A stretch of DNA of 5,780 nucleotides, taken from the NCBI GenBank assembly GCA_028710845.1, contig JAQTTI010000067.1:1-5780 (forward strand), in the 5' to 3' direction. Origin of the DNA: Candidatus Omnitrophota bacterium. GTDB lineage: Bacteria; Omnitrophota; Gorgyraeia; Gygaellales; Profunditerraquicolaceae. A program made the translations under genes and the position numbers. The notes beneath the pieces are model-generated. The model saw only the letters and a program-made list of their open reading frames with translations. It was not told the DNA's origin and searched no databases. Positions 1 through 5,693 of this stretch are shown here, in pieces (position 1 is the first letter of the stretch; each line of letters starts with the position of its first letter).

Positions 1-1
1 T

Positions 2-1108
2 ATGGAAGAATTTAAATCCCTGGCCAAGCGGGGTTTAGAGTCAAGCATGATTAAAGAGATTTTAGTCGAGGAGTCGGTAATTGGCTGGAAAGAATTTGAG
101 TTAGAAGTCATGCGCGATATAAAAGACAATGTAGTGGTTATTTGTACTATTGAAAACCTTGACCCAATGGGTATACATACAGGAGACAGCATCACAGTAG
201 CACCGATTCAGACTTTAACCGATAGGGAATATCAAAAGATGCGTGACGCGGCTATAGCCTGTATCCGGGAAATAGGGGTAGAAACCGGCGGTTCGAATAT
301 CCAATTTGCTGTTAATCCTAAAACAGGCAGGATGGTAGTCATCGAAATGAATCCCCGGGTATCCCGCAGTTCGGCCCTGTCTTCTAAGGCAACCGGTTTT
401 CCGATTGCAAAGATAGCGGCTAAGTTAGCAGTAGGTTATACGCTCGATGAAATTCCGAATGATATTACCCTTACTACTCCAGCTTGTTTTGAACCGGCGA
501 TCGATTACTGCGTAGTTAAGATACCGCGTTTTACTTTCGAAAAATTCCCCTTAGCCGATAATACATTGGGGATTTCCATGAAATCCGTCGGAGAGGCTAT
601 GTCCATCGGCCGCACATTCAAAGAATCCCTGCAGAAAGGCTTGCGTTCTTTAGAGATAAAAAGATTCGGCTTAGAAAGCGTCATCTTCAATCCGCCGGAC
701 GTCAAAACTACTAAAGTAATTTTGGATACTATTTATCGAAAATTAAAACAGCCTAATGCCGAAAGAATTTTTTATATCGGCGATGCTTTTCGGGCGCGAG
801 TAGATTTGGAAAAAATTTATGATTTAACTAAAATAGACCGCTGGTTTTTGCATAATATTAAAGAAATCATTGAATGTGAAAAACAAATACTGCAAAACAG
901 AAAAAATATTTCTAAAGAGCTGCTACAGAAAGCCAAAGAATACGGTTTTAGCGACAGGCAATTAGGTAAACTTTTATCTTTAGATGAAAAAGAGGTAAGT
1001 GATTTGAGGCAGTCTTATAGTATTATGGCCAGTTATAAACTAGTCGATACCTGCGCCGCTGAATTCAAAGCCCGCACTCCTTATTTTTATTCAACCTACG
1101 AAACTTAA
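2..1108 (+). CDS. carB: Carbamoyl-phosphate synthase large chain, N-terminal half (5' end outside the window; ends at the mid-protein domain boundary)
   Basis: This is the large subunit of carbamoyl-phosphate synthase, which makes carbamoyl phosphate from bicarbonate, ATP and glutamine-derived ammonia for pyrimidine and arginine synthesis. The visible 368 residues align by eye with about residues 185-550 of the E. coli protein. They cover the second part of the carboxyphosphate (first ATP-grasp) domain and the oligomerisation domain. Recognisable blocks are ENLDPMGIHTGDS (residues 51-63, with the His equivalent to E. coli H243), VETGGSNIQFAVNP (93-106, with the metal-binding Gln) and EMNPRVSRSS (115-124, with the metal-binding Glu and Asn). 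Further on are KATGFPIAK, KSVGEAMSIGRT and VDTCAAEF (348-355). The first ATG is internal, because the reading frame is already deep in the family at the window edge. The frame stops after STYET, where full-length CarB (about 1070 residues) would continue into the carbamoyl-phosphate domain. No second half follows. It is either a naturally split gene, as in Aquifex and some methanogens, or a gene truncated by rearrangement. Identity is very sure; the state of the gene is not. Confidence 0.95.
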   Translation: MEEFKSLAKRGLESSMIKEILVEESVIGWKEFELEVMRDIKDNVVVICTIENLDPMGIHTGDSITVAPIQTLTDREYQKMRDAAIACIREIGVETGGSNIQFAVNPKTGRMVVIEMNPRVSRSSALSSKATGFPIAKIAAKLAVGYTLDEIPNDITLTTPACFEPAIDYCVVKIPRFTFEKFPLADNTLGISMKSVGEAMSIGRTFKESLQKGLRSLEIKRFGLESVIFNPPDVKTTKVILDTIYRKLKQPNAERIFYIGDAFRARVDLEKIYDLTKIDRWFLHNIKEIIECEKQILQNRKNISKELLQKAKEYGFSDRQLGKLLSLDEKEVSDLRQSYSIMASYKLVDTCAAEFKARTPYFYSTYET

Positions 1109-1109
1109 C

Positions 1110-1183
1110 TGATAAAATGGGGTCAGAGCTAATTTATCTATATATAAGGTGTATGATAAATTAGCTCTGACCCCATTTTATCA
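1110..1183. repeat. Perfect 29-bp inverted repeat with a 16-nt loop; REP/MITE-like palindrome, possibly a bidirectional terminator
   Basis: The left arm (1110-1138) and right arm (1155-1183) are exact reverse complements over 29 bp, separated by an AT-rich 16-nt loop (1139-1154). The arm core is ATGGGGTCAGAGCT, flanked by A-rich and AT-rich steps. It begins one base after the carB-half stop codon and ends just before the promoter of the next gene. The AAAAT...ATTTT flanks of the GC-rich core could work as a terminator in both directions, but no separate T-run follows the outer stem. Perfect arms imply a young or actively maintained element. From memory, palindromes with a GGGGTCAGAGC core are scattered in many environmental genomes and can accompany Y1 (IS200/RAYT-type) transposases; no such gene is in this window. 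Confidence 0.9.
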
Positions 1184-1188
1184 ATAGC

Positions 1189-1217
1189 TTTACAAAGAAT
1201 GTAGGCTGTAATATAAT
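1189..1217 (+). promoter_or_regulatory. Sigma70-type promoter of the DUF1846-RNase operon
   Basis: A -35 box TTTACA (1189-1194; five of six bases match TTGACA) is separated by exactly 17 bp from a perfect -10 box TATAAT (1212-1217). Transcription would start around 1224, leaving only about 16 nt before the ATG at 1240, or about 7 nt before the GTG at 1231. It lies directly after the palindrome at 1110-1183, so the operon has its own promoter, insulated from carB. Confidence 0.72.
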
Positions 1218-1239
1218 ATGCCTAATATTTGTGCAAACT

Positions 1240-2766
1240 ATGATTAGAAAAATAGGCTTCGATAACGAAAAATATCTTAAAGAACAAACCGCTGCTATCC
1301 TGGACAGGGTAAGAAAGTTTGACAATAAACTTTATTTAGAGTTTGGAGGCAAGCTTTGTTTTGACTTTCACGCCGCCCGCGTCCTTCCCGGCTACGATCC
1401 TAATGTAAAAATAAGGCTTTTGCAAAGTTTAAAGGATAAATTAGATATCGTGCTTTCCATATATGCTGCGGATATTGAGAAGGGCAGGGTCCGCGGAGAT
1501 TTCGGTATTACCTATGACGCGGCAACTTTTAAATTGATCGATGACCTCAGGAAATGGGGGCTTGATATTTTAGCGGTTGTAATAACCCGTTTTGCCAATC
1601 AGCCGTCAGCTTTAATTTTTAAAAATAAACTTGAACGCCGCGGGGTTAAGGTCTACCTCCATTATCCTATCGAAGGGTATCCTGCCGATGTTAATACTAT
1701 TGTCAGCGACAAAGGTTTTGGCAAGAATGATTATATTGAAACCAGAAATCCTATCGTAGTGGTTACTGCTCCGGGGCCCAATAGCGGTAAGCTTTCTACC
1801 TGTCTTTCTCAGCTGTTTCTTGAGCATAAACGGGGCATTAATGCCGGTTACGCAAAATTCGAAACCTTCCCGATATGGAATCTGCCCCTAAAACATCCGG
1901 TTAATGTTGCTTATGAAGCAGCTACAGCAGATATCCAGGATTTTAACTTGGTAGATCCGTTTCACCTTAATAAATACAATAGAACCTCTATAAATTACAA
2001 CCGTGATGTAGAAAGTTTTCCTATCCTTAAGCTGATATTAAGCAAAATTTTTGAGCAGGACAATAAGCTTCCTATGTATAATTCTCCTACTGATATGGGG
2101 GTCAACCGCGCCGGTTTTGGAATTATCGATGACAAGATAGTGCAGGAGGCGGCTAAACAAGAACTTATCCGCAGGTATTTCAGGTATAACAGCGAATATC
2201 TTTTGGGGGTTGAGAAAAAAGAAACAGTGGACAGGGTGATTTTACTCATGGAAGAAATGGGTATAAAAGTTACCGATCGCTTGGTTGTAGGGGTTGCCAG
2301 AAAAACCGCAGAAGAGGCGGAGGGCGCAGATAAGGGTAACGACGGGATATATTGTGGTGCGGCAATCGAGTTGCATGACGGCCAGGTGATTACCGGAAAG
2401 AATTCCAAACTCATGCATGCAGCATCAAGCCTGGTAATGAATGCGGTTAAAGTCCTGGCGCGCATTCCAGATGAGATTCTTTTATTAAGCCCGCACGTCA
2501 TAAACCAGATTGCCAAATTGAAAGAAGATATATTAAGCGCAGATTCTGAAAGCCTGGATTTAGAAGAGTGCCTGATTGCTTTATCTATAAGCGCCGCAAC
2601 CAATCATACCGCGGAGCTGGCGATGAAAAAATTGGGTGAACTTAAAGACTGTGAAATGCATATGACGCATATTCCTACTCCCGGAGATGAGGTAGGCCTA
2701 AAGAGGTTGGGAGTTAACCTTACCACTGACGGAAAATTTTCCTCTAGGAATCTTTTTGTAACTTAA
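1240..2766 (+). CDS. DUF1846 / UPF0371 family protein of unknown function
   Basis: A full-length member of the DUF1846 (UPF0371) family, 508 residues from the ATG, close to the family's usual length of about 500. Characteristic blocks are FDNKLYLEFGGKLCFDFHAARVLPG up to the HAARVLPG at residues 44-51, RGDFGITYD (85-93), YLHYPIEGYPADVN (139-152) and PTDMGVNRAGFGI (283-295). The C-terminal signature is GAAIELHDG (373-381) and HIPTPGDEVGLKRLG (477-491). TAPGPNSGKLS (176-186) resembles a nucleotide-binding loop and suggests ligand binding by a Rossmann-like domain; that is inference. No signal peptide or membrane segment is visible, so it should be cytosolic. Its biochemical function is not known to me. 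The ATG at 1240 is preferred because family members begin with a short run like MIRKIGFDNEKYLKEQ; a GTG at 1231 would add three residues. No Shine-Dalgarno is visible before either start, in keeping with the very short predicted leader. It is followed after 9 nt by the RNase gene, so the two are an operon. Confidence 0.93.
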   Translation: MIRKIGFDNEKYLKEQTAAILDRVRKFDNKLYLEFGGKLCFDFHAARVLPGYDPNVKIRLLQSLKDKLDIVLSIYAADIEKGRVRGDFGITYDAATFKLIDDLRKWGLDILAVVITRFANQPSALIFKNKLERRGVKVYLHYPIEGYPADVNTIVSDKGFGKNDYIETRNPIVVVTAPGPNSGKLSTCLSQLFLEHKRGINAGYAKFETFPIWNLPLKHPVNVAYEAATADIQDFNLVDPFHLNKYNRTSINYNRDVESFPILKLILSKIFEQDNKLPMYNSPTDMGVNRAGFGIIDDKIVQEAAKQELIRRYFRYNSEYLLGVEKKETVDRVILLMEEMGIKVTDRLVVGVARKTAEEAEGADKGNDGIYCGAAIELHDGQVITGKNSKLMHAASSLVMNAVKVLARIPDEILLLSPHVINQIAKLKEDILSADSESLDLEECLIALSISAATNHTAELAMKKLGELKDCEMHMTHIPTPGDEVGLKRLGVNLTTDGKFSSRNLFVT

Positions 2767-2771
2767 AAGGA
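2765..2771 (+). promoter_or_regulatory. Ribosome binding site of the beta-CASP RNase gene
   Basis: AAAAGGA overlaps the TAA stop of the DUF1846 gene and lies 4 nt before the ATG at 2776. The placement supports that start and suggests translational coupling between the two genes. Confidence 0.6.
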
Positions 2772-2775
2772 CTTT

Positions 2776-4170
2776 ATGCCGGTAAAGATAAAATTTTTGG
2801 GGGGAGTAAGGACTGTTACCGGCTCAAGCCACTTGATTTCTGCCGGAAATACCGAAGTACTGCTGGATGCCGGTCTCTTCCAGGGCCACCGCGACGCATT
2901 TTATAAAATAAATACAACCTTTAATTATAATCCCCGTACAATCAAAGCAATGGTTCTGTCCCATGCCCACATCGACCACTGCGGAAATATCCCCAATCTG
3001 ATAAAACAGGGCTTAAGGTGCAAAATTTATACTACTTCGGCGACCAAAGACTTGGCCGACCTTATGCTTATTGACTCCGGGAAGATCCAGGAAGAAGATG
3101 TGCGCTACTTAAATAAAATAAACCGGAGGATGAACCTGCCCTTAAGAAAGCCCCTGTATACGGCCAAAGAAGCTTCCCGGGCAACTAAGATATTCCGTTC
3201 GATTTCTTATAACCAGAAGTTTTGCATCGCTAAAGATATCTATGCGACGATTGTAGATGCCGGCCATATTTTAGGCTCAGGGATAACCATTTTAGATATT
3301 AAGACCCCCGAAAAAAATCTGCGTTTGGGATATGCTGTCGATTTGGGCAGGAAAAACCTGCCTCTTTTGGATGATCCGGTCATTCCCAAGGGGCTGGATT
3401 ACCTGATTTTAGAATCTACTTACGGTGCAAGACAGCATCGGCCGATCGAAGAGGCGCAATCAAAACTAAGGGAAGCAATCTCGCGCGCGCTGTTACGTAG
3501 AGGCAAGGTACTTATTCCTTCTTTTACCCTTGAGCGCACCCAGGAATTGATCTATTACTTAAACGAACTACTGAAAGAAAAGTTAATTCCTTCCGTGCCT
3601 ATTTATGTCGATAGCCCCTTAGCCACAAGTATTACCGATTTATTCCAATATCATTTGAGTTTTTTAAATGAGAAAACCCGCCGGGCATTTGACAGGGGGG
3701 ATAATCCTTTTGAGCTTTTAAACTTGCGGTTCATTAGGGACCAGAAAGAATCCAAGGCTTTAAACACCGATAAAAGGCCGATGATAATTATCGCCGGCAG
3801 CGGCATGTGCGAATCGGGCAGGATATTGCATCATCTTCAGAATAATATCGCCGATACCAGGAATATGGTCTTGGTAGTAGGATATATGGCTCAAGATACC
3901 TTAGGCAGGAAAATAGTCGAAAAACAACCCATCGTAAAAATATTCGGGATAGAGTATGAGCTTAATGCCGAAGTCGTAGTAATCAACGCTTTTTCCGGGC
4001 ATGCCGACCAGAGGGAATTAGTTGAGTATGTTTCAGGGTGCCTGCCTTTAAAGCGTATATTCCTGGTCCACGGAGAGCTGGAACAGGCGCAGGTTTTGGC
4101 CGGGGTTCTGGCTGAAAAGGGGCTGGATGTTTATATCCCCGACAAGGATGAAGAGGTATTGCTTAATTGA
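2776..4170 (+). CDS. Beta-CASP family metallo-beta-lactamase RNase (CPSF73/Ysh1-like, COG1236)
   Basis: A zinc-dependent RNase of the metallo-beta-lactamase/beta-CASP superfamily, 464 residues, the normal length for bacterial CPSF-like members such as the Thermus TTHA0252 RNase. All catalytic motifs are present: the N-terminal GGVRTVTGSSHL, motif 2 HAHIDH (residues 63-68), motif 3 DAGHILGS (161-168) and the motif 4 Asp in YAVDLGR (D189; FSGDIGR is commoner). The beta-CASP motifs follow: A is ESTYG (E213), B is FSGHAD (H409) and C is VHGE (H432). PSFTLERTQE (249-257) and IIIAGSGMCESGRI (337-350) are typical of the beta-CASP insert. Members cleave RNA endonucleolytically, some with 5' exonuclease activity; the substrate here cannot be read from sequence. 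The protein has no signal or membrane segment and is probably cytosolic. The ATG at 2776 fits the family N-terminus (short Met-Pro-Val-Lys then FLGG) and has its own ribosome binding site. It is co-transcribed with DUF1846 upstream. Confidence 0.95.
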   Translation: MPVKIKFLGGVRTVTGSSHLISAGNTEVLLDAGLFQGHRDAFYKINTTFNYNPRTIKAMVLSHAHIDHCGNIPNLIKQGLRCKIYTTSATKDLADLMLIDSGKIQEEDVRYLNKINRRMNLPLRKPLYTAKEASRATKIFRSISYNQKFCIAKDIYATIVDAGHILGSGITILDIKTPEKNLRLGYAVDLGRKNLPLLDDPVIPKGLDYLILESTYGARQHRPIEEAQSKLREAISRALLRRGKVLIPSFTLERTQELIYYLNELLKEKLIPSVPIYVDSPLATSITDLFQYHLSFLNEKTRRAFDRGDNPFELLNLRFIRDQKESKALNTDKRPMIIIAGSGMCESGRILHHLQNNIADTRNMVLVVGYMAQDTLGRKIVEKQPIVKIFGIEYELNAEVVVINAFSGHADQRELVEYVSGCLPLKRIFLVHGELEQAQVLAGVLAEKGLDVYIPDKDEEVLLN

Positions 4171-4188
4171 GGGAATTGTGATACTATT

Positions 4189-4222
4189 GACCTTCAATTA
4201 GGGTAGTCGATAGACCTTGAAT
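4189..4222 (+). repeat. Short direct repeat in the leader of the bL27-like gene
   Basis: GACCTTCAAT (4189-4198) and GACCTTGAAT (4213-4222) match at nine of ten bases and are offset by 24 bp. The first copy also sits in a small palindrome, ATTGA-CCT-TCAAT (4186-4198). Both lie in the 89-bp gap between the RNase stop and the bL27-like start, the only sizeable gap inside the plus-strand run. They could be a paired protein-binding site or chance; a TTGACC (4187-4192) is a possible -35 box, but I see no good -10 partner. Confidence 0.4.
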
Positions 4223-4244
4223 CATTTGATTTTCGAATAAAACT

Positions 4245-4252
4245 TAAGGAGG
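4245..4252 (+). promoter_or_regulatory. Strong Shine-Dalgarno of the bL27-like gene
   Basis: TAAGGAGG, a full anti-16S match, lies 7 nt before the ATG at 4260. It is the best ribosome binding site in the window and fixes the start of this small gene. It argues that the protein is made at a high level and is not a decayed remnant. Confidence 0.85.
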
Positions 4253-4259
4253 AATTACA

Positions 4260-4508
4260 ATGACAGGCGGTTTTTCTACACCAAAAAAAGATAAGGCAAT
4301 AAAAACCAGCGGTGGAAAGTTAGTTAAGACAGGCGAAATTCTGGTAAGGGGAGTCGATACTTATAAGGCAGGGGTAAATGTCCGCGGGCCGGGTACTTTG
4401 TTTGCTCTTTGTCCGGGGAAGGTTTATTTTACCCGTAAGAAGACTAGTCATGGAAGAGTGCGTTCGTTTGTCAATGTTGCCCCGCTTCCTAAAACAGCCA
4501 AGAAATAA
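4260..4508 (+). CDS. rpmA: Divergent bL27-family ribosomal protein
   Basis: An 82-residue basic protein resembling large-subunit ribosomal protein bL27. The core GEILVRGVDTYKAGVNV (residues 25-41) followed by GTLFAL and PGKVYF (45-57) matches the bL27 pattern of E. coli (GSIIVRQRGTKFHAGANV, then TLFAKADGKVKF). Differences are marked. The usual N-terminal arm AHKKGGGSTRNGRDS, which reaches the peptidyl-transferase centre, is replaced by a shorter MTGGFSTPKKDK. The signature RQRGT is RGVDT with one residue fewer, and the loop before TLFA is about two residues shorter. The C-terminus has an extra Lys/Pro tail. The gene is not beside rplU or obgE, its usual neighbours, but lies between an RNase and a membrane protease. 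A strong Shine-Dalgarno at 4245-4252 supports translation. It could be the lineage's only bL27 or a second paralogue; the family assignment is fairly sure, the gene symbol less so. Confidence 0.8.
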   Translation: MTGGFSTPKKDKAIKTSGGKLVKTGEILVRGVDTYKAGVNVRGPGTLFALCPGKVYFTRKKTSHGRVRSFVNVAPLPKTAKK

Positions 4509-4514
4509 TGCCAG

Positions 4515-5597
4515 GTGAGCGCTAAAAGTTATTCAAATCAAAAATACGCTTTAAGCATCGTAAGTATTTTCTATAACATAGCCCTGATTCTGATTTTTCT
4601 AGGATCAGGGTTTTCTTTGCGATTAGAGAGTTTCGTCAGGAGCTTGGGGATTGAAGGTTACCTGCTGGCAGCGGTATATCTTTTGATTATTTTATTCTTT
4701 TACGGTCTTTTAAGCCTGCCGATTGCTTTTTATTCGGGTTTTGTTTTGGAACATAAATTTAATCTGACCAAACAAACCTTAAGTGCCTGGATAAAGGACC
4801 AGATAAAAGCCGCTGCTTTAAGTTTTATCATATCCCTAATACTGATTTTAACCTTTTACTGGCTGTTAAGCAGGTTTGAACAATGGTGGTTTGAGGTGGC
4901 TATCTTTTGGATATTTTTCAGTATTGTTTTGGCTAAACTCACCCCGATTTTAATAATCCCCCTGTTTTTTAAATACAAAAAATTAGATGACGAGGTTTTG
5001 CGCATAAAGATACTTGGCTTGGCAGAAAAAATGAAAGTAAAGGTACTGGATGTTTTTGAAATTGATTTTAGCAAAAAAACCTTAAAGGCAAATGCTGCTT
5101 TTACCGGAATGGGGAAAACTAAGAGGGTGCTTTTAGCCGATACCTTAAAGGGTAAATATACCCATGATGAAGTTGAAGTAATTTTGGCTCATGAATTTGC
5201 CCACTACCGGCTTAAGCATATTATTCAAATGATCGGGTTAAATTCATTAATAACCCTGGGTCTATTTTATTTGATTTTTAGAACTAATGGTTATTATCTT
5301 GAGGCATTTAAATTAAATTCTTTGAGCCAGCCGGCAAGCTTACCGCTGGTTTTCTTATATTTTACGTTATTTGGAATTATTACCCAGCCATTGGAAGCTT
5401 TTATCAGCCGGGTATTTGAAAGACAAGCAGATCGCCTGGCGCTAAAAGTAACCGGTTCAAAAGAAGCATTTATTTCTCTTATGGAAAAACTGGCCGGCCA
5501 AAACCTCGCCGATAGGAATCCTCATCCCTTGATCAAGTTTTTCTTTTTCGACCACCCGCCAATTGACGAACGTATCGAGCTAGCCAAAAATTCATAA
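4515..5597 (+). CDS. M48 family zinc metalloprotease, Ste24/CAAX prenyl protease 1 type, integral membrane
   Basis: A membrane-embedded zinc endopeptidase of family M48, Ste24-like subfamily, 360 residues. The catalytic HEFAH (residues 226-230) supplies two zinc ligands and the general-base Glu. The third ligand is E302 in FERQADRLAL, with D306 of the ExxxD motif. The subfamily blocks KANAAFTGMGKTKRVLLADTL (to residue 211) and NPHPLIKF...FDHPPIDERI (335-354) are clear. Hydrophobic segments at about 14-34, 48-75, 99-118, 127-152, 234-255 and 277-296 fit the multi-pass Ste24 layout. In bacteria such enzymes are thought to act in membrane protein quality control; the substrate is not predictable here. 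The start must be at or after the GTG at 4515, because the same frame has the bL27 stop at 4506-4508. GTG gives a family-like N-terminus, but no convincing Shine-Dalgarno precedes it. With only 6 nt after the bL27-like gene, translational coupling is likely. Confidence 0.93.
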   Translation: MSAKSYSNQKYALSIVSIFYNIALILIFLGSGFSLRLESFVRSLGIEGYLLAAVYLLIILFFYGLLSLPIAFYSGFVLEHKFNLTKQTLSAWIKDQIKAAALSFIISLILILTFYWLLSRFEQWWFEVAIFWIFFSIVLAKLTPILIIPLFFKYKKLDDEVLRIKILGLAEKMKVKVLDVFEIDFSKKTLKANAAFTGMGKTKRVLLADTLKGKYTHDEVEVILAHEFAHYRLKHIIQMIGLNSLITLGLFYLIFRTNGYYLEAFKLNSLSQPASLPLVFLYFTLFGIITQPLEAFISRVFERQADRLALKVTGSKEAFISLMEKLAGQNLADRNPHPLIKFFFFDHPPIDERIELAKNS

Positions 5598-5608
5598 TTA
5601 GTAATTAG

Positions 5609-5679
5609 GATAATGGGTCCTGTCTGGGGTATTTTCTTGCGGCTGACGCGCTGCTAAAACACCCCAGCCACCCATTATC
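5609..5679. repeat. Imperfect tiered palindrome between convergent genes (REP-like element or bidirectional terminator)
   Basis: Four nested stems can be drawn. GATAATGGGT (5609-5618) pairs with ACCCATTATC (5670-5679), and CTGGGGT (5624-5630) with ACCCCAG (5661-5667). TTTT (5632-5635) pairs with AAAA (5656-5659), and GCGGC (5639-5643) with GCTGC (5650-5654, one G-U pair in RNA) around a 6-nt loop. The internal loop between the first two stems is asymmetric (CCTGT against CC). An outer AATTAG (5603-5608) and CTAATT (5694-5699) could add a further stem, followed by a T-run reaching 5703. It sits in the 96-bp gap between the M48 stop and the end of the minus-strand gene, where a two-way terminator would be expected. 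It is equally consistent with a REP-type repeat. Confidence 0.75.
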
Positions 5680-5693
5680 AGATTTAAATTATT

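Noticed and set aside
505..705. A 66-codon minus-strand open frame inside carB
   Set aside because: Antisense to highly conserved CarB sequence, with no recognisable protein pattern.
1110..1183. Reading the first palindrome as an ordinary Rho-independent terminator only
   Set aside because: A 29-bp perfect stem with a 16-nt loop and no T-run after the outer stem is atypical. Terminator activity is possible but does not explain the arm length.
1995..2603. A 202-codon open frame on the minus strand within the DUF1846 gene
   Set aside because: It lies wholly antisense to a well-conserved gene, is rich in Ser/Leu/Ile as expected of a shadow frame, and resembles no family I recognise.
4187..4215. 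A possible promoter for bL27 with TTGACC as -35
   Set aside because: The best -10 at 16-17 bp spacing (GATAGA or ATAGAC) matches the consensus poorly, so I do not call a promoter there.
4856..5074. A 72-codon minus-strand open frame inside the M48 gene
   Set aside because: It is a Ser/Lys/Ile-rich shadow of the membrane protease coding strand, with no family resemblance.
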